Assembly (NCBI GenBank): GCA_958510825.1 | Contig: OY294044.1 | Location: forward strand, 74,446,895-74,510,894 | From: Brachypterus glaber | Taxonomy: Eukaryota; Arthropoda; Insecta; Coleoptera; Kateretidae | Direction of reading: 5' to 3' | DNA length: 64,000 nt | Shown here: positions 22,771 through 33,344 of the stretch, one piece after another | How positions within the stretch are numbered: the first letter of the stretch is position 1 | Layout: every line of letters starts with the position of its first letter | Program-made: the position numbers and the translations under genes | The notes under the pieces: model-generated | Told to the model about the DNA's origin: nothing | The model's input: only the letters and a program-made list of their open reading frames with translations | The model's database searches: none

Positions 22771-23242
22771 CACTGTAAACAACACAAATAAAGCCTGTTC
22801 GTCAAAACATTCTGAATAAGTATAGATAGAGACGTCGGTTGCCAGGTGGCAGCACCAGGATTGCCCATTCCCGAAATATAACAGGTTACCCTCGTAATAG
22901 TTTCTTCTCCCCAAAGTCGATCGAAAGTAATAAAAAAAACCTAAAAGGACCATGCAATTTGCATATATAAAGTAGCACCCACAGAAGGTTTCAACTAAAG
23001 TAGCACCCACAGAAGGTTTCAACTAAAGTAGCTCCTACACAAGGTTCAACTCAACTCAGTTTTTTTTAAAGTATTTTAGACTTATTTTATATCAGGGGGA
23101 CTATATTTTAAGTTAAGGTACTTTTATCTACATATTTCTGTTTATCGCTGCTGTAAATAGAGATAGGTACATAAAAAGTACCTAAACTTGAAATATAGAC
23201 CTCGTGGTGTAAAGTTTACACTGTAAACCAAGTCATAGTTGT
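22771..23242. repeat. 472-bp tandem duplication, copy 1 (LTR-like ends)
   Basis: The unit starts CACTGTAAACAACACAAATA and is followed directly by a near-identical copy. Near its end it reads GTTTACA, so TGTAAAC...GTTTACA brackets most of the unit as in an LTR. Inside are AATAAAG, a TATATAAAG box near 22969, and a 28-bp sub-repeat starting GTAGCACCCACAGAAGG present about three times. LTR identity is only a possibility, since no primer-binding site or gag/pol is present. Confidence 0.7.
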
Positions 23243-23710
23243 CACTGTAAACAACACAAATAAAGCCTGTACGTCAAAACATTCTGAATAAGTATAGATA
23301 GAGACTTCGGTTGCCAGGTGGCAGCACCAGGATTGCCCATTCCCGAAATATAACAGGTTACCCTCGTAATAGTTTCTTCTCCCCAAAGTCGATCGAAAGT
23401 AATAAAAAAAAACCTAAAAGGACCATGCAATTTGCATATATAAAGTAGCACCCACAGAAGGTTTCAACTAAAGTAGCACCCACAGAAGGTTTCAACTAAA
23501 GTAGCTCCTACAGAAGGTTCAACTCAACTCAGTTTTTTTTTAAGTATTTTAGATTTATTTTATATTAGGGGGACTATATTTTAAGTTAAGGTACTTTTAT
23601 CTACATATTTCTGTTTATCGCTGCTGTAAATAGAGATAGGTACATAAAAAGTACCTAAACTTGAAATACAGACCTCGTGGTGTAAAGTTTACACTGTAAA
23701 CCAAGTCATA
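23243..23710. repeat. 472-bp tandem duplication, copy 2
   Basis: Differs from copy 1 by a few single-base changes and poly-A length. The unit repeats a minus-strand open frame (22735-23022, 23242-23451) that has no recognisable domain and includes the transposon start region only by chance. Confidence 0.75.
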
Positions 23711-24343
23711 TTTACGGAAATAAACTACTTATAATTATAAATTTTACAGATCAATCGATTTTTCTAGTAGGTATCCAAAGTGGACCTTGAAAATTAAAAA
23801 TTATAATGGTAACATATATAACTTGTAGGTTATAGATAGTAAATACGTATTAAATATAATTATTCTTTTATTGGTAGTTTTTTAGTTGATATGTCTATAG
23901 AAAATGTAATTCAATATAATGGTCGCCTATTATGTTACAGCACAATATCAAGTATTTATTTCACATCATCATATAAAATTATATTACATTATATTTATAT
24001 AATTAAAATGATTTTATTATTATTAAAATATATATTTATATAGAGAAAATTGTTTATTTATTTTTCAATAAAATACCGTATGTCCAGATTTAGAATTCAT
24101 ATATCGATACCTTCATTTTAATACCACGTATGAGAATTTATCTAAATAATATATGTATGTAATATATTAGAATTTATTACTAGAATAGACAAACTGCAAT
24201 CTCTAATACGTGTTTTGGGTTATTTGTTTATAAAATAGAGAAGTATTTTTTTTTTCGATACGTGGGATTAGAACCAAAAGAGTGTCAAAAACAGGTCCAC
24301 AAAGTCTGTTTTACTAAAAATTCTCATGTGTGGTATTAGAATT
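23711..24343. other. AT-rich spacer
   Basis: Nothing recognisable on either strand beyond AT-rich low-complexity sequence. Confidence 0.5.
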
Positions 24344-24463
24344 GGGCCTTGTTATGCAAAAGCAACCAACCAACAACATTTCACATATTGTGGTGTGAAT
24401 ATATGTTATCTCGTTAATTATCGTAATTCGTGGGTTGGTTTGGTCTTTTTGCATAACCGGCCC
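24344..24463. mobile_element. 120-bp MITE with GGGCC ends
   Basis: The left end GGGCCTTGTTATGCAAAAGC and the inverse of the right end (GGGCCGGTTATGCAAAAAGA) match over about 30 bp with small gaps, continuing into AACCAACC-type sequence. There is no coding capacity. The flanking duplication is unclear, so the superfamily is not assigned. Confidence 0.6.
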
Positions 24464-24593
24464 TCATTAATGTAGCGCAATAATATCTAAATCTATTTTG
24501 TTTTCTTACGATATTATGTTTATTTACAAAGTTTTTTACTTTATAATAAAATATCCACCAATGCTTTCACAATTTTCTATCTGTGTTCCATTA

Positions 24594-24763
24594 GCAAACC
24601 TAAGGTTCAATAATTTATTTTTTGTTCCATTTCACTGAACAAATTATGGAATGCACTCTCCTTTATGTAGAATGACCAATTTAATAAACACAATTAATGA
24701 CTGTGAAATATTTTATTTAACTCTAAATAAATTTAAAAATAACATTAAAAGAGTATTATATTA
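24594..24763 (+). pseudogene. LINE reverse-transcriptase C-terminal fragment
   Basis: The plus-strand frame reads LRFNNLFFVPFH, a TGA stop, then TNYGMHSPLCRM and FKNNIKRVLY. This is the conserved C-terminal tail (VPFHRTNYG..SP..R) of Jockey/CR1-type ORF2 proteins. The in-frame TGA replaces the expected Arg codon (CGA to TGA), typical of CpG decay. About 100 bp of 3' untranslated sequence ends in an AAATAAATAAATAA tail near 24863. It is 5' truncated and dead. Confidence 0.7.
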
Positions 24764-24983
24764 GTTATAAGTGTTCAGTTGAGTATTATAGTTACCATAT
24801 AACATGTTTAATTATATTGTACATAAATTTTTGTAAAAAGGATATCCGTAAATAAATAAATAAACTAAACTTATTCATGCATACTAGGGTGCCAGCCAAA
24901 AATTATAATTTTTAATTCTAAATTTTCGAACACGTGCGATTTTGAAATCACTTGCGTCCCAATAAACTTCCCATTAAATGTTA

Positions 24984-25470
24984 TCAAAAAAAAAATACTA
25001 GAATTATCCACAATATAAAGCAAGACGAGTTAAACCTTACATATTTAGCAATGGTGTAAATATAAATTGATGGAAATGTTAAAATTCTATATTGTATGAA
25101 GTAAGGTTTGCAGCTACCGCTTGATTTAAGATTCAATTTTCTCCTAATTTTCCTTTGTTGGAGTTTAAATATACGTTTCCAGTTAGTAGCTCTACCAAAA
25201 GCCATAACATTATAAAATAGGTGAGAGTAAATAAGCGAGTAATATACATTTAAAAAATGTTGTTGAGATTATGTTTTTGGGCGGAGATAACGTGTTAACT
25301 TTTTGCGAAACATAATTTATGTGTTCCTCCCACGATAGATCAGGATCTAAATAAACACCTAAAAGATTAACTTTGTTGGAGAGCAAAATGACATTATCCA
25401 AAAAAATTACTGGTAACCTGCGTGATGAGAAAAAAATACATTCAGTCTTATTAAAGTTTAGAATAAGGGA
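24984..25470 (-). pseudogene. LINE reverse-transcriptase fragment, opposite strand
   Basis: The minus-strand translation shows NSLILNFNKTECIFFSS, then NLLGVYLDPDLSWEEHINYV, the post-YADD region of non-LTR reverse transcriptases (LG..LD..L.W..H). After a frame change it reads WKRIFKLQQRKIRR and ILTFPSIYIY, the thumb region. Frameshifts near 25300 and 25205 separate the pieces. The YADD motif itself is not present. It lies tail to tail with the fragment at 24594, so two insertions converge here. Confidence 0.75.
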
Positions 25471-25794
25471 ATTTTTAGGAAACAGGTATGATTCTGATAA
25501 AATAATAACCTTGTATGTTTTGTATGTGATTTTGAGCTGTGTTTGATTTTGTGTCAGTTAATTAAAAAAAAAACAAATGAAAAATTTTACATTTACGGTC
25601 ATTATTACCAATATAAATAAATACATTAAATTCTTCAAATCAGTCACATTAAAATCATTCAAAACTAAAGTACTTCGTAAGCAAAATAAAACTCGAAGAG
25701 ACAAAATAATAAAAAGGAATTTTTCCATATATTTAGCGCACTGTTCCAGTAAAAAGCTCCCCGCTTCGCGGCCCGTTTTCCAAACATGGATATC

Positions 25795-25812
25795 CACACA
25801 TCCGGATGTGTG
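25795..25812. repeat. 18-bp perfect palindrome
   Basis: CACACATCCGGATGTGTG is its own reverse complement. It lies inside a looser hairpin spanning 25733-25815 (AGCGCAC/TGTGCGC arms). It could be a protein-binding site or just a small foldback. Confidence 0.5.
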
Positions 25813-26265
25813 CGCCAAAATTGTGTCTTAATATACTATTTTAGGCAGATATAAGTAAATTATTTGCTAAAAATATACATTAAGTTACATTTTTTATAAG
25901 AAAGGGATATAGAATTTTGTAAGAGTACTTCTAGAAGTCTTCTTATAGAAGGGATGTATTTTTTTAGCATTTGTTACTCATATTTACTTATTTATAGACA
26001 GTTGGTAAAGAAAAATCTGCACAGTATTCGCAAAATTTTTTTACATCACTATTTAACTGTTTCTGATGAAAATCATCTAAAAAAAATAATTTAATCGATA
26101 GTTAAACAGCTATCTTGCAGTACACACGGGCGATGATTTTTTTTTGTACACAGTGTGTACCATTTATTCAAGAGCTTATTACAAATAAACAAATGTAAGG
26201 GCTTCCAAATTTGCCTTCTGTTAAAACTGCCAGTAAAACTGTAGAACTTGTAACCACATTCTTAA

Positions 26266-26990
26266 CCCTTTCAGGACGGCACCATTTTGCCGCAGAGTGT
26301 CACACAGACGGCTGTTTTTCACGTGCCCTGTGGACGAATGTCATTTATATCGGTCACAGAAATGTATATGTTAAAAAAAACGCAAAAAATTACTTTTTTT
26401 AATCAAAAAACTTTATTTTAATTCAAAATATATTTTTTTAACTAATAAAGATTTTAAAAAGTATTAAAAGGTATAATCAAACTTATCCAAAATATTCCTA
26501 AATATAAACATAAAACTCATTTACTTTTAGAAAAAAATGCCTAAAATATTTATTAGAATTTTTCCTTTGTGTGGTAGATCTGGAAACATGGAGTTACACA
26601 CAAGCCTTTGTCACATTCTTTACACATATATCTGGAGACCTTTCTTTGTTTTTCTTTTGCTGTTGCGTGTGAGCATACAACACATCTTCTAGAGGCAGTT
26701 TTTGTCTTTTCAGTTGCTGGAACTAATGTGGGGAAATGCGCGCGCGCCTCTCTTGTTGAGTGTGTGCCATACAGACGAGCGTCACATATATCGGACAGTG
26801 TCCATACGCCAAATTTTTCAGTCATGATATATCAGTCAGTCGACCCACAGCCAATTCAATTTTTCAATTCTGGCTGATTTATCATACAGCCGCCTTTAAA
26901 GCCTGAAAAAAGCCTGACCTATATATCGGTCAGCCGTCTGTGTGGCAATTTTCCCACTGTCAGATATATATGTCAACCGTCCTTAAAGGG
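26266..26990. mobile_element. piggyBac-type element, internally deleted, TTAA-flanked
   Basis: The left end CCCTTTCAGGACGGCACC and the right end inverse CCCTTTAAGGACGG are imperfect 14-bp terminal inverted repeats. TTAA flanks both (26262-26265, 26991-26994), the piggyBac target duplication. Subterminal inverted GTCACACAGACGGCTG / CAGCCGTCTGTGTGGC lie next to each end, with TATATCGGTCAG-like repeats. It keeps only the last exon-sized part of a transposase, so it cannot move by itself. Copy B of the host repeat keeps the empty site CTTAAGTTCAA at 29503-29513, which proves an insertion. Confidence 0.85.
26553..26825 (-). pseudogene. piggyBac transposase C-terminal Cys-rich domain
   Basis: A 90-codon minus-strand frame. 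Residues from about 28 read ARAHFPTLVPATEK, then RRCVVCSHATAKEKQRK and YMCKECDKGLCVTPCFQIYH. The spacing C-x2-C, C-x2-C, C-x3-C-x4-H is the RING-like zinc-binding domain at the C terminus of piggyBac transposases, which binds the subterminal DNA of the element. All zinc ligands are present. The catalytic DDD domain is missing, so the frame is a truncated remnant whose ATG is internal or fortuitous. It lies inside the TTAA-flanked element on the strand that reads toward its left end. Confidence 0.85.
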
Positions 26991-27002
26991 TTAAGTTCAA
27001 TA

Positions 27003-27783
27003 GAGCTCTGTACAACTAGAATTATGAAACAGAAGACGTCTACCCTATCTCTAGCTCATTTGTGCACGGCACGCCACTACCAACTTAAATAAATTAAAAA
27101 AATATTGCATTTTTTCCATTTTTATCAACAATTACCGTTGATTTTTTTAAATAAAGCTAAAGAAATGAATATTTTTTGCTAAGAAATAAAACTGATGATT
27201 TAATAGTAAAATAAAGAATGAAATATAAATCCTATTAATTGTTCTTAGGTTGGTTGCTTAATCTGTTTATTTATTTACAAAACATAACCTCAAATATGAA
27301 AAGGTAAATATGAATTTATTTAATGTTTATCATATTTATTATTAACTATATATTATTATTATATATTTTAATATCGTTACCAGTTTCTACATTTCAAGAA
27401 ATTAATTTTATGACGAGCTACCAAAATGCCAAGATGTTTTTACCAAGGTTGTAAAAGTCCAAACGAATTTCACCTAAGCTTTAAATCTAAGGTATAAAGA
27501 AAGAACTTACCTTTGTTAAACAATATTTAAATATCAAAACTCGTAAAAGTATTATAATAGTCAATAAAAACACAATATTTAGTAAAAGACAAAAAACTAA
27601 AATCAAAACAATATCAAACGCAGCTCACACAATGACAGTGGCTTAAGAAAATGGCGTTATTGACAGTGCAGCCAACATAAAACCTAGGAGATTTTTTTTT
27701 CTTTATGTTGGTGATATTACTTCTATCCTTTTTGGGTAAAACTTTTGTCCCTGTCTAATCTAAATGGAGAAATCTCCATTATC
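27003..27783. other. Segment absent from sister repeat copy
   Basis: Copy B runs from AGTTCAATTAGCT straight to ACAAAACTTACTTATAG, whereas copy A has about 780 bp here. No clean inverted ends or target duplication were seen, so insertion into A and deletion from B are both possible. The segment holds the THAP-like exon and, at 27672-27713, a hairpin CCAACATAAA/TTTATGTTGG like one at 54460-54496. Confidence 0.6.
27426..27491 (+). CDS. Possible THAP-type first coding exon
   Basis: From the ATG at 27426 the frame reads MPRCFYQGCKSPNEFHLSFK, then SK, and meets AAG followed by GTATAA, a plausible splice donor at 27492. C-x4-C near the start with a later FHxSF resembles the opening of THAP zinc fingers (M-x-x-C...C...FHxFP), whose genes often have an intron just there. 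The rest of the domain (C-x2-H and the AVPTIF motif) is not found nearby. The exon lies in a ~780-bp segment absent from the sister repeat copy, so it may belong to a transposon; P-element transposases start with a THAP domain. Short length makes chance similarity a real alternative. Confidence 0.3.
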
Positions 27784-28282
27784 TATAAAACTTACTTATA
27801 GTTACCGGAATATATCATAACTTTTTTGGAACATGTTTAATGCTTAGACCATAAATCATTTTAATGTTCACATATTGTCTATAAATCTTCAGCGTCCAAA
27901 TTAAAATAAATAACACCATACTAAACAGTTATTGTGTATAATTTGATAGTAAATGCCATATCACAAACCCCAAACTTAATTTATTGCAACTACATGGTCG
28001 TAATGGCCCAAATGCGATGATTTCTAGGCTTTGGACGGAAAATCCATCAAGCATGCTATTGCTATTATTCTAGAAACGTACTCATCTCATATTCTATTTT
28101 ATGACTCTTTGTAAGTGGACCTTGTATCTATATTATTTCTAGCTTGTTTAAAAAAAAAACGAAATATATATTTTACTCCAGGGCTCTGCAGGGTCAAGTA
28201 GTTTTACCTAGAAATAATTCAGGGAGTTTTAATTTTAATTTTTTGACGTATTTTTCACAAAAAAAAAACGATTTTTCAAAAA

Positions 28283-28601
28283 AGGCCGCTTTCTTGGTCA
28301 ATTTTTTTTTGTTACTATCTAGAGAAAACGGAATCTGATTTGGTTTTATATTTTCTTTATTAGATTCCTCAGGTTTTAACATTTCTTCTTCTTCATAAGT
28401 AAATGATCCCTCCTTTACATGACAAAACATCTCTTTTTCATGATGAATTACGTCATTAACTTCATCAAGCTCATCTAACTCTTGTATGCCACCACAATCT
28501 TCTTCCTGTTCTGACAATGTTTCATCATCAGGCAGGCTAAAATAATAGGCCAATGCCGCTTCTGACTGCTTTGGATCATCTAGATCGAAAAGTTCTTCCA
28601 T
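28283..28601 (-). pseudogene. Acidic first coding exon of an unidentified protein, truncated
   Basis: From the ATG at 28601 the minus strand reads MEELFDLDDPKQSEAALAYY, then a Glu/Asp-rich stretch (SEQEEDCGG, LDELDEV, EEEEMLKPEE) and a Lys-rich end (NKKKLTKKAA). Composition and length suggest real coding sequence and not an artefact. On the minus strand a strong donor GGAAG/GTAAGA lies at 28812/28811. An AAG acceptor lies at 28606-28604, two bases before the ATG, giving a 208-nt intron in a 5' leader. The frame runs on to 28194 but past 28283 it is repeat sequence, so the gene appears cut off there. Acidic N termini occur in piggyBac-like transposases and many nuclear proteins; I do not recognise this one. 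Confidence 0.45.
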
Positions 28602-29056
28602 ACCTTAAAAATTAAGCTAATTATTGTCAGCATACAAATATCTAAAATATCTCGCAAACAAAAATTGTCGTGGGCGGTGGGAACGATAATTCCCATGCCA
28701 AAAAGTGCTTTTATTGGAGGTCCTATAAATATTTACTAAATTATTTTTAGTTAGAAATGTGAACAAAGCACCAAATAAACTATATTATAAAAAAATACAC
28801 TTAGCTCTTACCTTCCTATAAAGTTATGGGATTATTTTTTTAAAAATCCGCTATTTTGCACTTATTTACACAAACTTTATGCTATCAACAGTTTTCTAAT
28901 ATTTTTTAGATAATTTATAGGTGGCTGCATCAATCATTTTGACTTTTCTAAACTTCAAATACTTAATACTAGATGGCACTACAATTTAACTCTCGGTAAA
29001 ATAATTTTAGTAGCCATGAGAGTCAATCAAAGTAGTGGGAAGAATACTTCCCTCGG
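28602..29056 (-). other. Putative 5' leader and intron of the acidic exon
   Basis: Between the acidic exon and repeat copy B. It holds the predicted 208-nt intron (28811-28604) and upstream leader sequence. It also has GGTGGGAACGATAATTCCCA and TGGGAAGAATACTTCCC, two small inverted motifs around GGGAA/TTCCC. No TATA box is convincing. Confidence 0.35.
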
Positions 29057-30126
29057 CCTACTATTTTAGGCAGATATAAGTAAATTATTTGCTAAAAATA
29101 TACATTAAGTTACATTTTTTATAGGAAAGGTATATAGAATTTTGTAAGAGTACTTCTAGAAGTCTTCTTATAGAAGGGATTTTTTTAGCATTTGTTACTC
29201 ATATTTACTTATTTATTGACAGTTGGTAAGGAAAAATCTCCACAGTATTCGCAAAATTTTTTCACTATTTAACTGTGTCTGATGAAAATCATCTGAAAAA
29301 AAAAAATTAAAATCGATAGTTAAACAGCTATCTTGCGTGCAAAAAAAATATGTACCCTATGTAGTACACACGGGCGATGATTTTTTTTGTATATAGTGTG
29401 TACCATTTATTCAAGAGCTTATTACAAATAAACAAATGTAAGGGCTTTCAAATTTGCCTTCTGTTAAAACTGCCAGTAAAACTGTAGAACTTGTAACCAC
29501 ATTCTTAAGTTCAATTAGCTACAAAACTTACTTATAGTTACCGGAATATATCATAACTTTTTTGGAACAACATGTTTAATGCTTAGACCATAAATCATTT
29601 TAATGTTCACATATTGTCTATAAATCTTCAGCGTCCAAATTAAAATAAATAACACCATACTAAACAGTTATTGTGTATAATTTCATAGTAAATGCCATAT
29701 CACAAACCCCAAACTTAATTTATTGCAACTACATGGTCGTAATGGCCCAAATGCGATGATTTCTAGGCTTTGGACGGAAAATCCATCAAGCATGCTATTG
29801 CTATTATTCTAGAAACGTACTCATCTCATATTCTATTTTATGACTCTTTGTAAGTGGACTTTATATCTATATTCGTAATTCTTGCTATGTTATCTGGACT
29901 ATACATTTTATTTCTAGCTTGTTTTTAATAAAACGAGATATATTTTTTTCGCCAGGGCCCTGCAGGGTCAGGTAGTTTTACCTAGAAATAATTCAGGGAG
30001 TTTTCATTTTCGGTTTATTTTGTAGGGTATAGGGCCGCAAATAAAAAAACCATTTTGTAACCTAGAACTTGATTTGGAACTGTCTTTTTTTGACGTATTT
30101 TTCACAAAAAAAAAAACGATTTTTCA
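29057..30126. repeat. Duplicated repeat, copy B (empty piggyBac site)
   Basis: Nearly identical to the two flanking blocks of copy A but without the two insertions. The undisturbed target CATTCTTAAGTTCAATTAG lies at 29500-29518. It includes extra sequence at 29872-29910 and about 30015-30088 that copy A lacks. Landmarks include GAACTTGTAACCACATTC and TGGACGGAAAATCCATC. Confidence 0.8.
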
Positions 30127-31664
30127 AAATTTCTCAAGATTGGTGCATCCTAGGACAAAAAACGTTTTATATGAAAATATAGAGGACCAAATTTTCAAAA
30201 TATTTTGTTGTATGCATTTTTTTATGACTTATAAGTAATTCACTACACCGTCTTAAATTTTATACTATAGGATTTTAGCGTTTTATCTTTTTTCGAAAAA
30301 CCAAATTTTTTCTTTATAAGTCGATTAGGCATGGCTCTTAGAATAATTTAGGTGGAAATAAAAAATTCTATCTGGCGCTTTCTTTTAAATATTTGTAAAA
30401 TTGGAAATTTTAAAATAATTCACCCAAAAAGCCCCATTATCTCGATATTTTGGTAAATTTAAAAAATCTATGCCGGCAATGCCGGCCCGGCATTGTTAAG
30501 GATCCAAGAAAATAAGACATGTTACATGTCATTCTACACTGAGATATATTTTTTCATCCACGTGCAGGGGTAATTTACTTGCTGCTGCTGAATGAATAGT
30601 GTCTTATGGAAAAACTATGAAACAGAAAAATAAAATGTATATTCGTAAACAGCGCTACAAAAAGTACCAATCTAAAATGGAAACAAAAAACATACACAAG
30701 TCTTAACAACTCAAAATTTGCAGGCCAGTGTTACCGTCTAAATAAGTAAAATATTATAAAATGTATGTTTTAAGGATATTGTATTAATTACACTTTTTGA
30801 ATATTTACTTTTAGTAAACACTTACCAATTATTTCTTTAAAAAATCAAGCACACACAAAATTATATGTACGCTCTTACAAACGTAAACAATTATAATGGT
30901 CGACAGCCACCAGACTCGATAAGCAGGATGAAGCAGGAATTCTGGCTTCTCGAGTCACGTGACTAGCTTAACGCCCGGGATTGGCTGGTTTGTACATCAA
31001 AAGTGTGATTTTTACACTTCGGGTGTATTGTTGTTAAAGGTATGTTTATAAAAATACACTTTCTTGTGCTCCGAGTGTATTGTTGCAGAAGGTATGGATG
31101 TGTGTAGTGTCACATCAATGTTGATATACATTAATATAAAGGTTTAAAATTTACACATTTATAGAGTGTATTTTTTTACACCTTTTCAATGTAATTTCTT
31201 TCAGTGTAAAGGCATTAGGCAAAATGATCAAAATTTGCGTTACGTAATACTTGAACGTTCCCCAGGTGTGTTGGCACAGTATCCTAACTTTTTTTAAACG
31301 TTGGTTTACGTTATTTTTTCGCGTTTTTTGGTTTGGCGTTTTTACTTCTAATGAGGTATAATCTTTATGATAAAAAAGATAGGTAGCTTAAAATTCCACA
31401 AGAATAATTTCTGTTTTGTCTGTTACCTATAATATCCAGATATTCGTAACACTAGTTAAAAGCTTAAATACTTAACAGCTTAAGCTTTGCTTTTTGATGG
31501 GTGAACGAATATTTACTAAATGTTGATTTTATAGAACCGGTACTAACTAAAGTTTTAAGTAAAGAACCAAAATTAGAATTGTATTCAGCTACTAATGACG
31601 CTAATTACTTAGCGTTTTAACTAGTTAGAACACTAAGTAACCAATAGTTCGGGTTATATATATA
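30127..31664. other. Spacer with small palindromes and a solo MITE end
   Basis: No gene recognised. A GC-rich palindromic patch, GCCGGCAATGCCGGCCCGGC, is at 30473-30492. A ~64-bp direct repeat with GTGTATTGTTG...AAGGTATG lies at 31020-31100. At 31232-31261, AATTTGCGTTACGTAATACT leading to GAACGTTCCC is the right end of the MITE family at 56677, here without its partner end. Confidence 0.5.
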
Positions 31665-32371
31665 CAGTGCGGTCCAAAAGTCACCCCCCCCTCTTAACTT
31701 TTGAACGAGTTGAGATATCGATTTCAAATTTAGAACTCTTAAACTATCTTTAAGCATATATTTATTACTTTTATCTCTTAAATGTGAGCAGGGGGGCATG
31801 GGGGGAAATTTTTTTAAATAGAAAGGGGGGTCGTGTGATACATCATTTTAAAGCCTTTAAAATTATCTATATAACCATATATTTTTAAAATTTTTAAACA
31901 TGTTTTTAAGGGTTTTGATTTTTCAGTTTTTTGTGCTAAAAAAAATTAATTTTTAAGTTTTTTTTGTTAATTTTTATTTATGTCAACTAAAATTAGTTTA
32001 AATGAATAATTTACTTTTTTTTCATTATGAAATTAGGCATTTTTAAAAAATTGTTTGGATTTTTTAGAGAAATTTTGACAAAAATACCCAGTTTCAACTC
32101 AACTCAACCCAAAAAAAAATGTTTAAAAAAAATAAAAAAATTACAGTTAAATGGAGAATTTTATAAGCTTTAAAATGATGTATCACACGATCCACCTTTC
32201 CATTTAAAGAAATATCACCCCATGCCCCCCTGCCCACATTTTAAGAGCTAAAAGTATCAAATATATGCTTAAAGATAACTTAAGTTGTCTTATTTAAGAG
32301 TTTTAAATTTGAAGTCGATATCTAAACTCGTTCAAAAGTTAAGAGGGGGGGGTGACTTTTGGACCGCTCTG
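31665..32371. mobile_element. 0.7-kb palindromic MITE (CAGTGCGGTCC family), copy 2
   Basis: Same ends as the copy at 20422, flanked by TA (31663-31664, 32372-32373), inside a TATATA context. It is slightly shorter through small deletions near 31738. A 60-codon minus-strand frame over the left arm is a shadow. Confidence 0.85.
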
Positions 32372-32440
32372 TATATATAGTTAGTAACAATGGATAATTA
32401 CAGATTTCGGGTTTTTACGGTAACATATGAGATAATTGAT

Positions 32441-32755
32441 TTTTTCTATTTTGCGACTCTTATAAGCTCATAATCACACGCATTTTGCGTGTTCTTAGAG
32501 GCCCATAAGAGGTCTGTACTTTTTTTTCTTTTGAACTGGCAACAGACAAAAGCCTATCTGTGCAAATGTCAACGTCGCTTTAAAGTTTAATTTTCTACAA
32601 AATTTTGGGTTTAGGTTATTTTTTACAGTGTTAAAATTGTGGCTTGGTTACTCGCAGTGAAAAAAAGAAGACATAACTATAAAATGTATCAAAATATTAT
32701 TTGTTCTTAGAATTTTAAACATGGCGAAAACTGTGCCAACCGGAAACCAAAATCA
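32441..32755 (-). repeat. ~300-bp dispersed repeat, copy 2
   Basis: Inverse-orientation match to 19937-20240, with the same CACGCATTTTGCGTG palindrome and TGGCAACAGACAAAAGCC. Divergence is moderate. Confidence 0.65.
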
Positions 32756-32774
32756 TTACATTTTACATTACATT

Positions 32775-33035
32775 TTGTTTAACCTCGTACTATTCTACTT
32801 AATTAAGCATCCCCTAAGTTCAGGACTTGTGTGGGCTAGTAGTAGAGGGAACCACCGGCTTTAATTGACTTTTGAACCAATTTATAGGGAGGGTCCGCTT
32901 CACTTACGCCTTCGCCAAATTTCAATTACTAATTAACTGAAAAAGGCAAATCGGCGCCGGTGAGAATCGAACTCACGCTATTTGTGTACTAAACTCGGCA
33001 AGTACGACGCTGTAGTCCACTACACCAATCCTCCC
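32775..33035 (-). mobile_element. tRNA-derived SINE, copy 3 (different tRNA head)
   Basis: On the minus strand the body and tail match the SINE at 40472, but the first ~85 bp are a different tRNA-like head. It starts GGGAGGATTGGTGTAGTGGA (A box) and ends GTGAGTTCGATTCTCACC (B box with a perfect T-stem palindrome). The head joins the shared body at GGCGCCGAT. The head is better preserved than those of the other copies, suggesting a younger subfamily. It ends in GTTAAACAAAATG. Confidence 0.85.
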
Positions 33036-33107
33036 ATGTCATCGGTCATTAATTTTTATGTAAGTTTTTTTAAATTTTAGAGCAAAATAGAAAATATTGT
33101 ATAAAAC

Positions 33108-33206
33108 ACTCGTTTTTTAACACGTTTTTAGCGCACTAGTACTTTAGAAAACTTTCCGCCAGCGGCTCGTTTTCTAAACTTGTACTCGTGCACTACAAAC
33201 GTATGT
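33108..33206. repeat. Hairpin with TAGCGCACTAGT arms
   Basis: TTTTTAGCGCACTAGTACTT on the left is roughly inverted at GTACTCGTGCACTACAAACG on the right. A matching arm, TTTTTAGCGCACGAGTGCTT, stands alone at 19858-19877. Confidence 0.45.
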
Positions 33207-33344
33207 TATGAAACTAATAATAATCGTTTATTTACGCATATAGCAGTTACAAAGTTATTTATATAATATTCATATAGCATAATAGGTATAAAATAAAAAC
33301 AAAAAATTAAAAATAAGAGTAATATACTCATATAAAACAAAATT

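Larger units (their letters stand above)
25834..28282. repeat. Duplicated repeat, copy A (carries two insertions)
   Basis: Starts CTACTATTTTAGGCAGATAT-like sequence and matches 29057-30126 nearly base for base in two blocks (25834-26265 and 27784-28282). The matching is interrupted by the piggyBac-type element (26266-26990) and by a further segment (about 27003-27783) that copy B lacks. The last ~80 bp also lacks about 70 bp present in copy B. The element type is unknown. It has no coding sequence of its own. Confidence 0.8.

Noticed and set aside
22735..23022. Coding frame in the 472-bp duplication
   Set aside because: It recurs in both copies only because the DNA is duplicated; no motif, and the unit looks regulatory or LTR-like.
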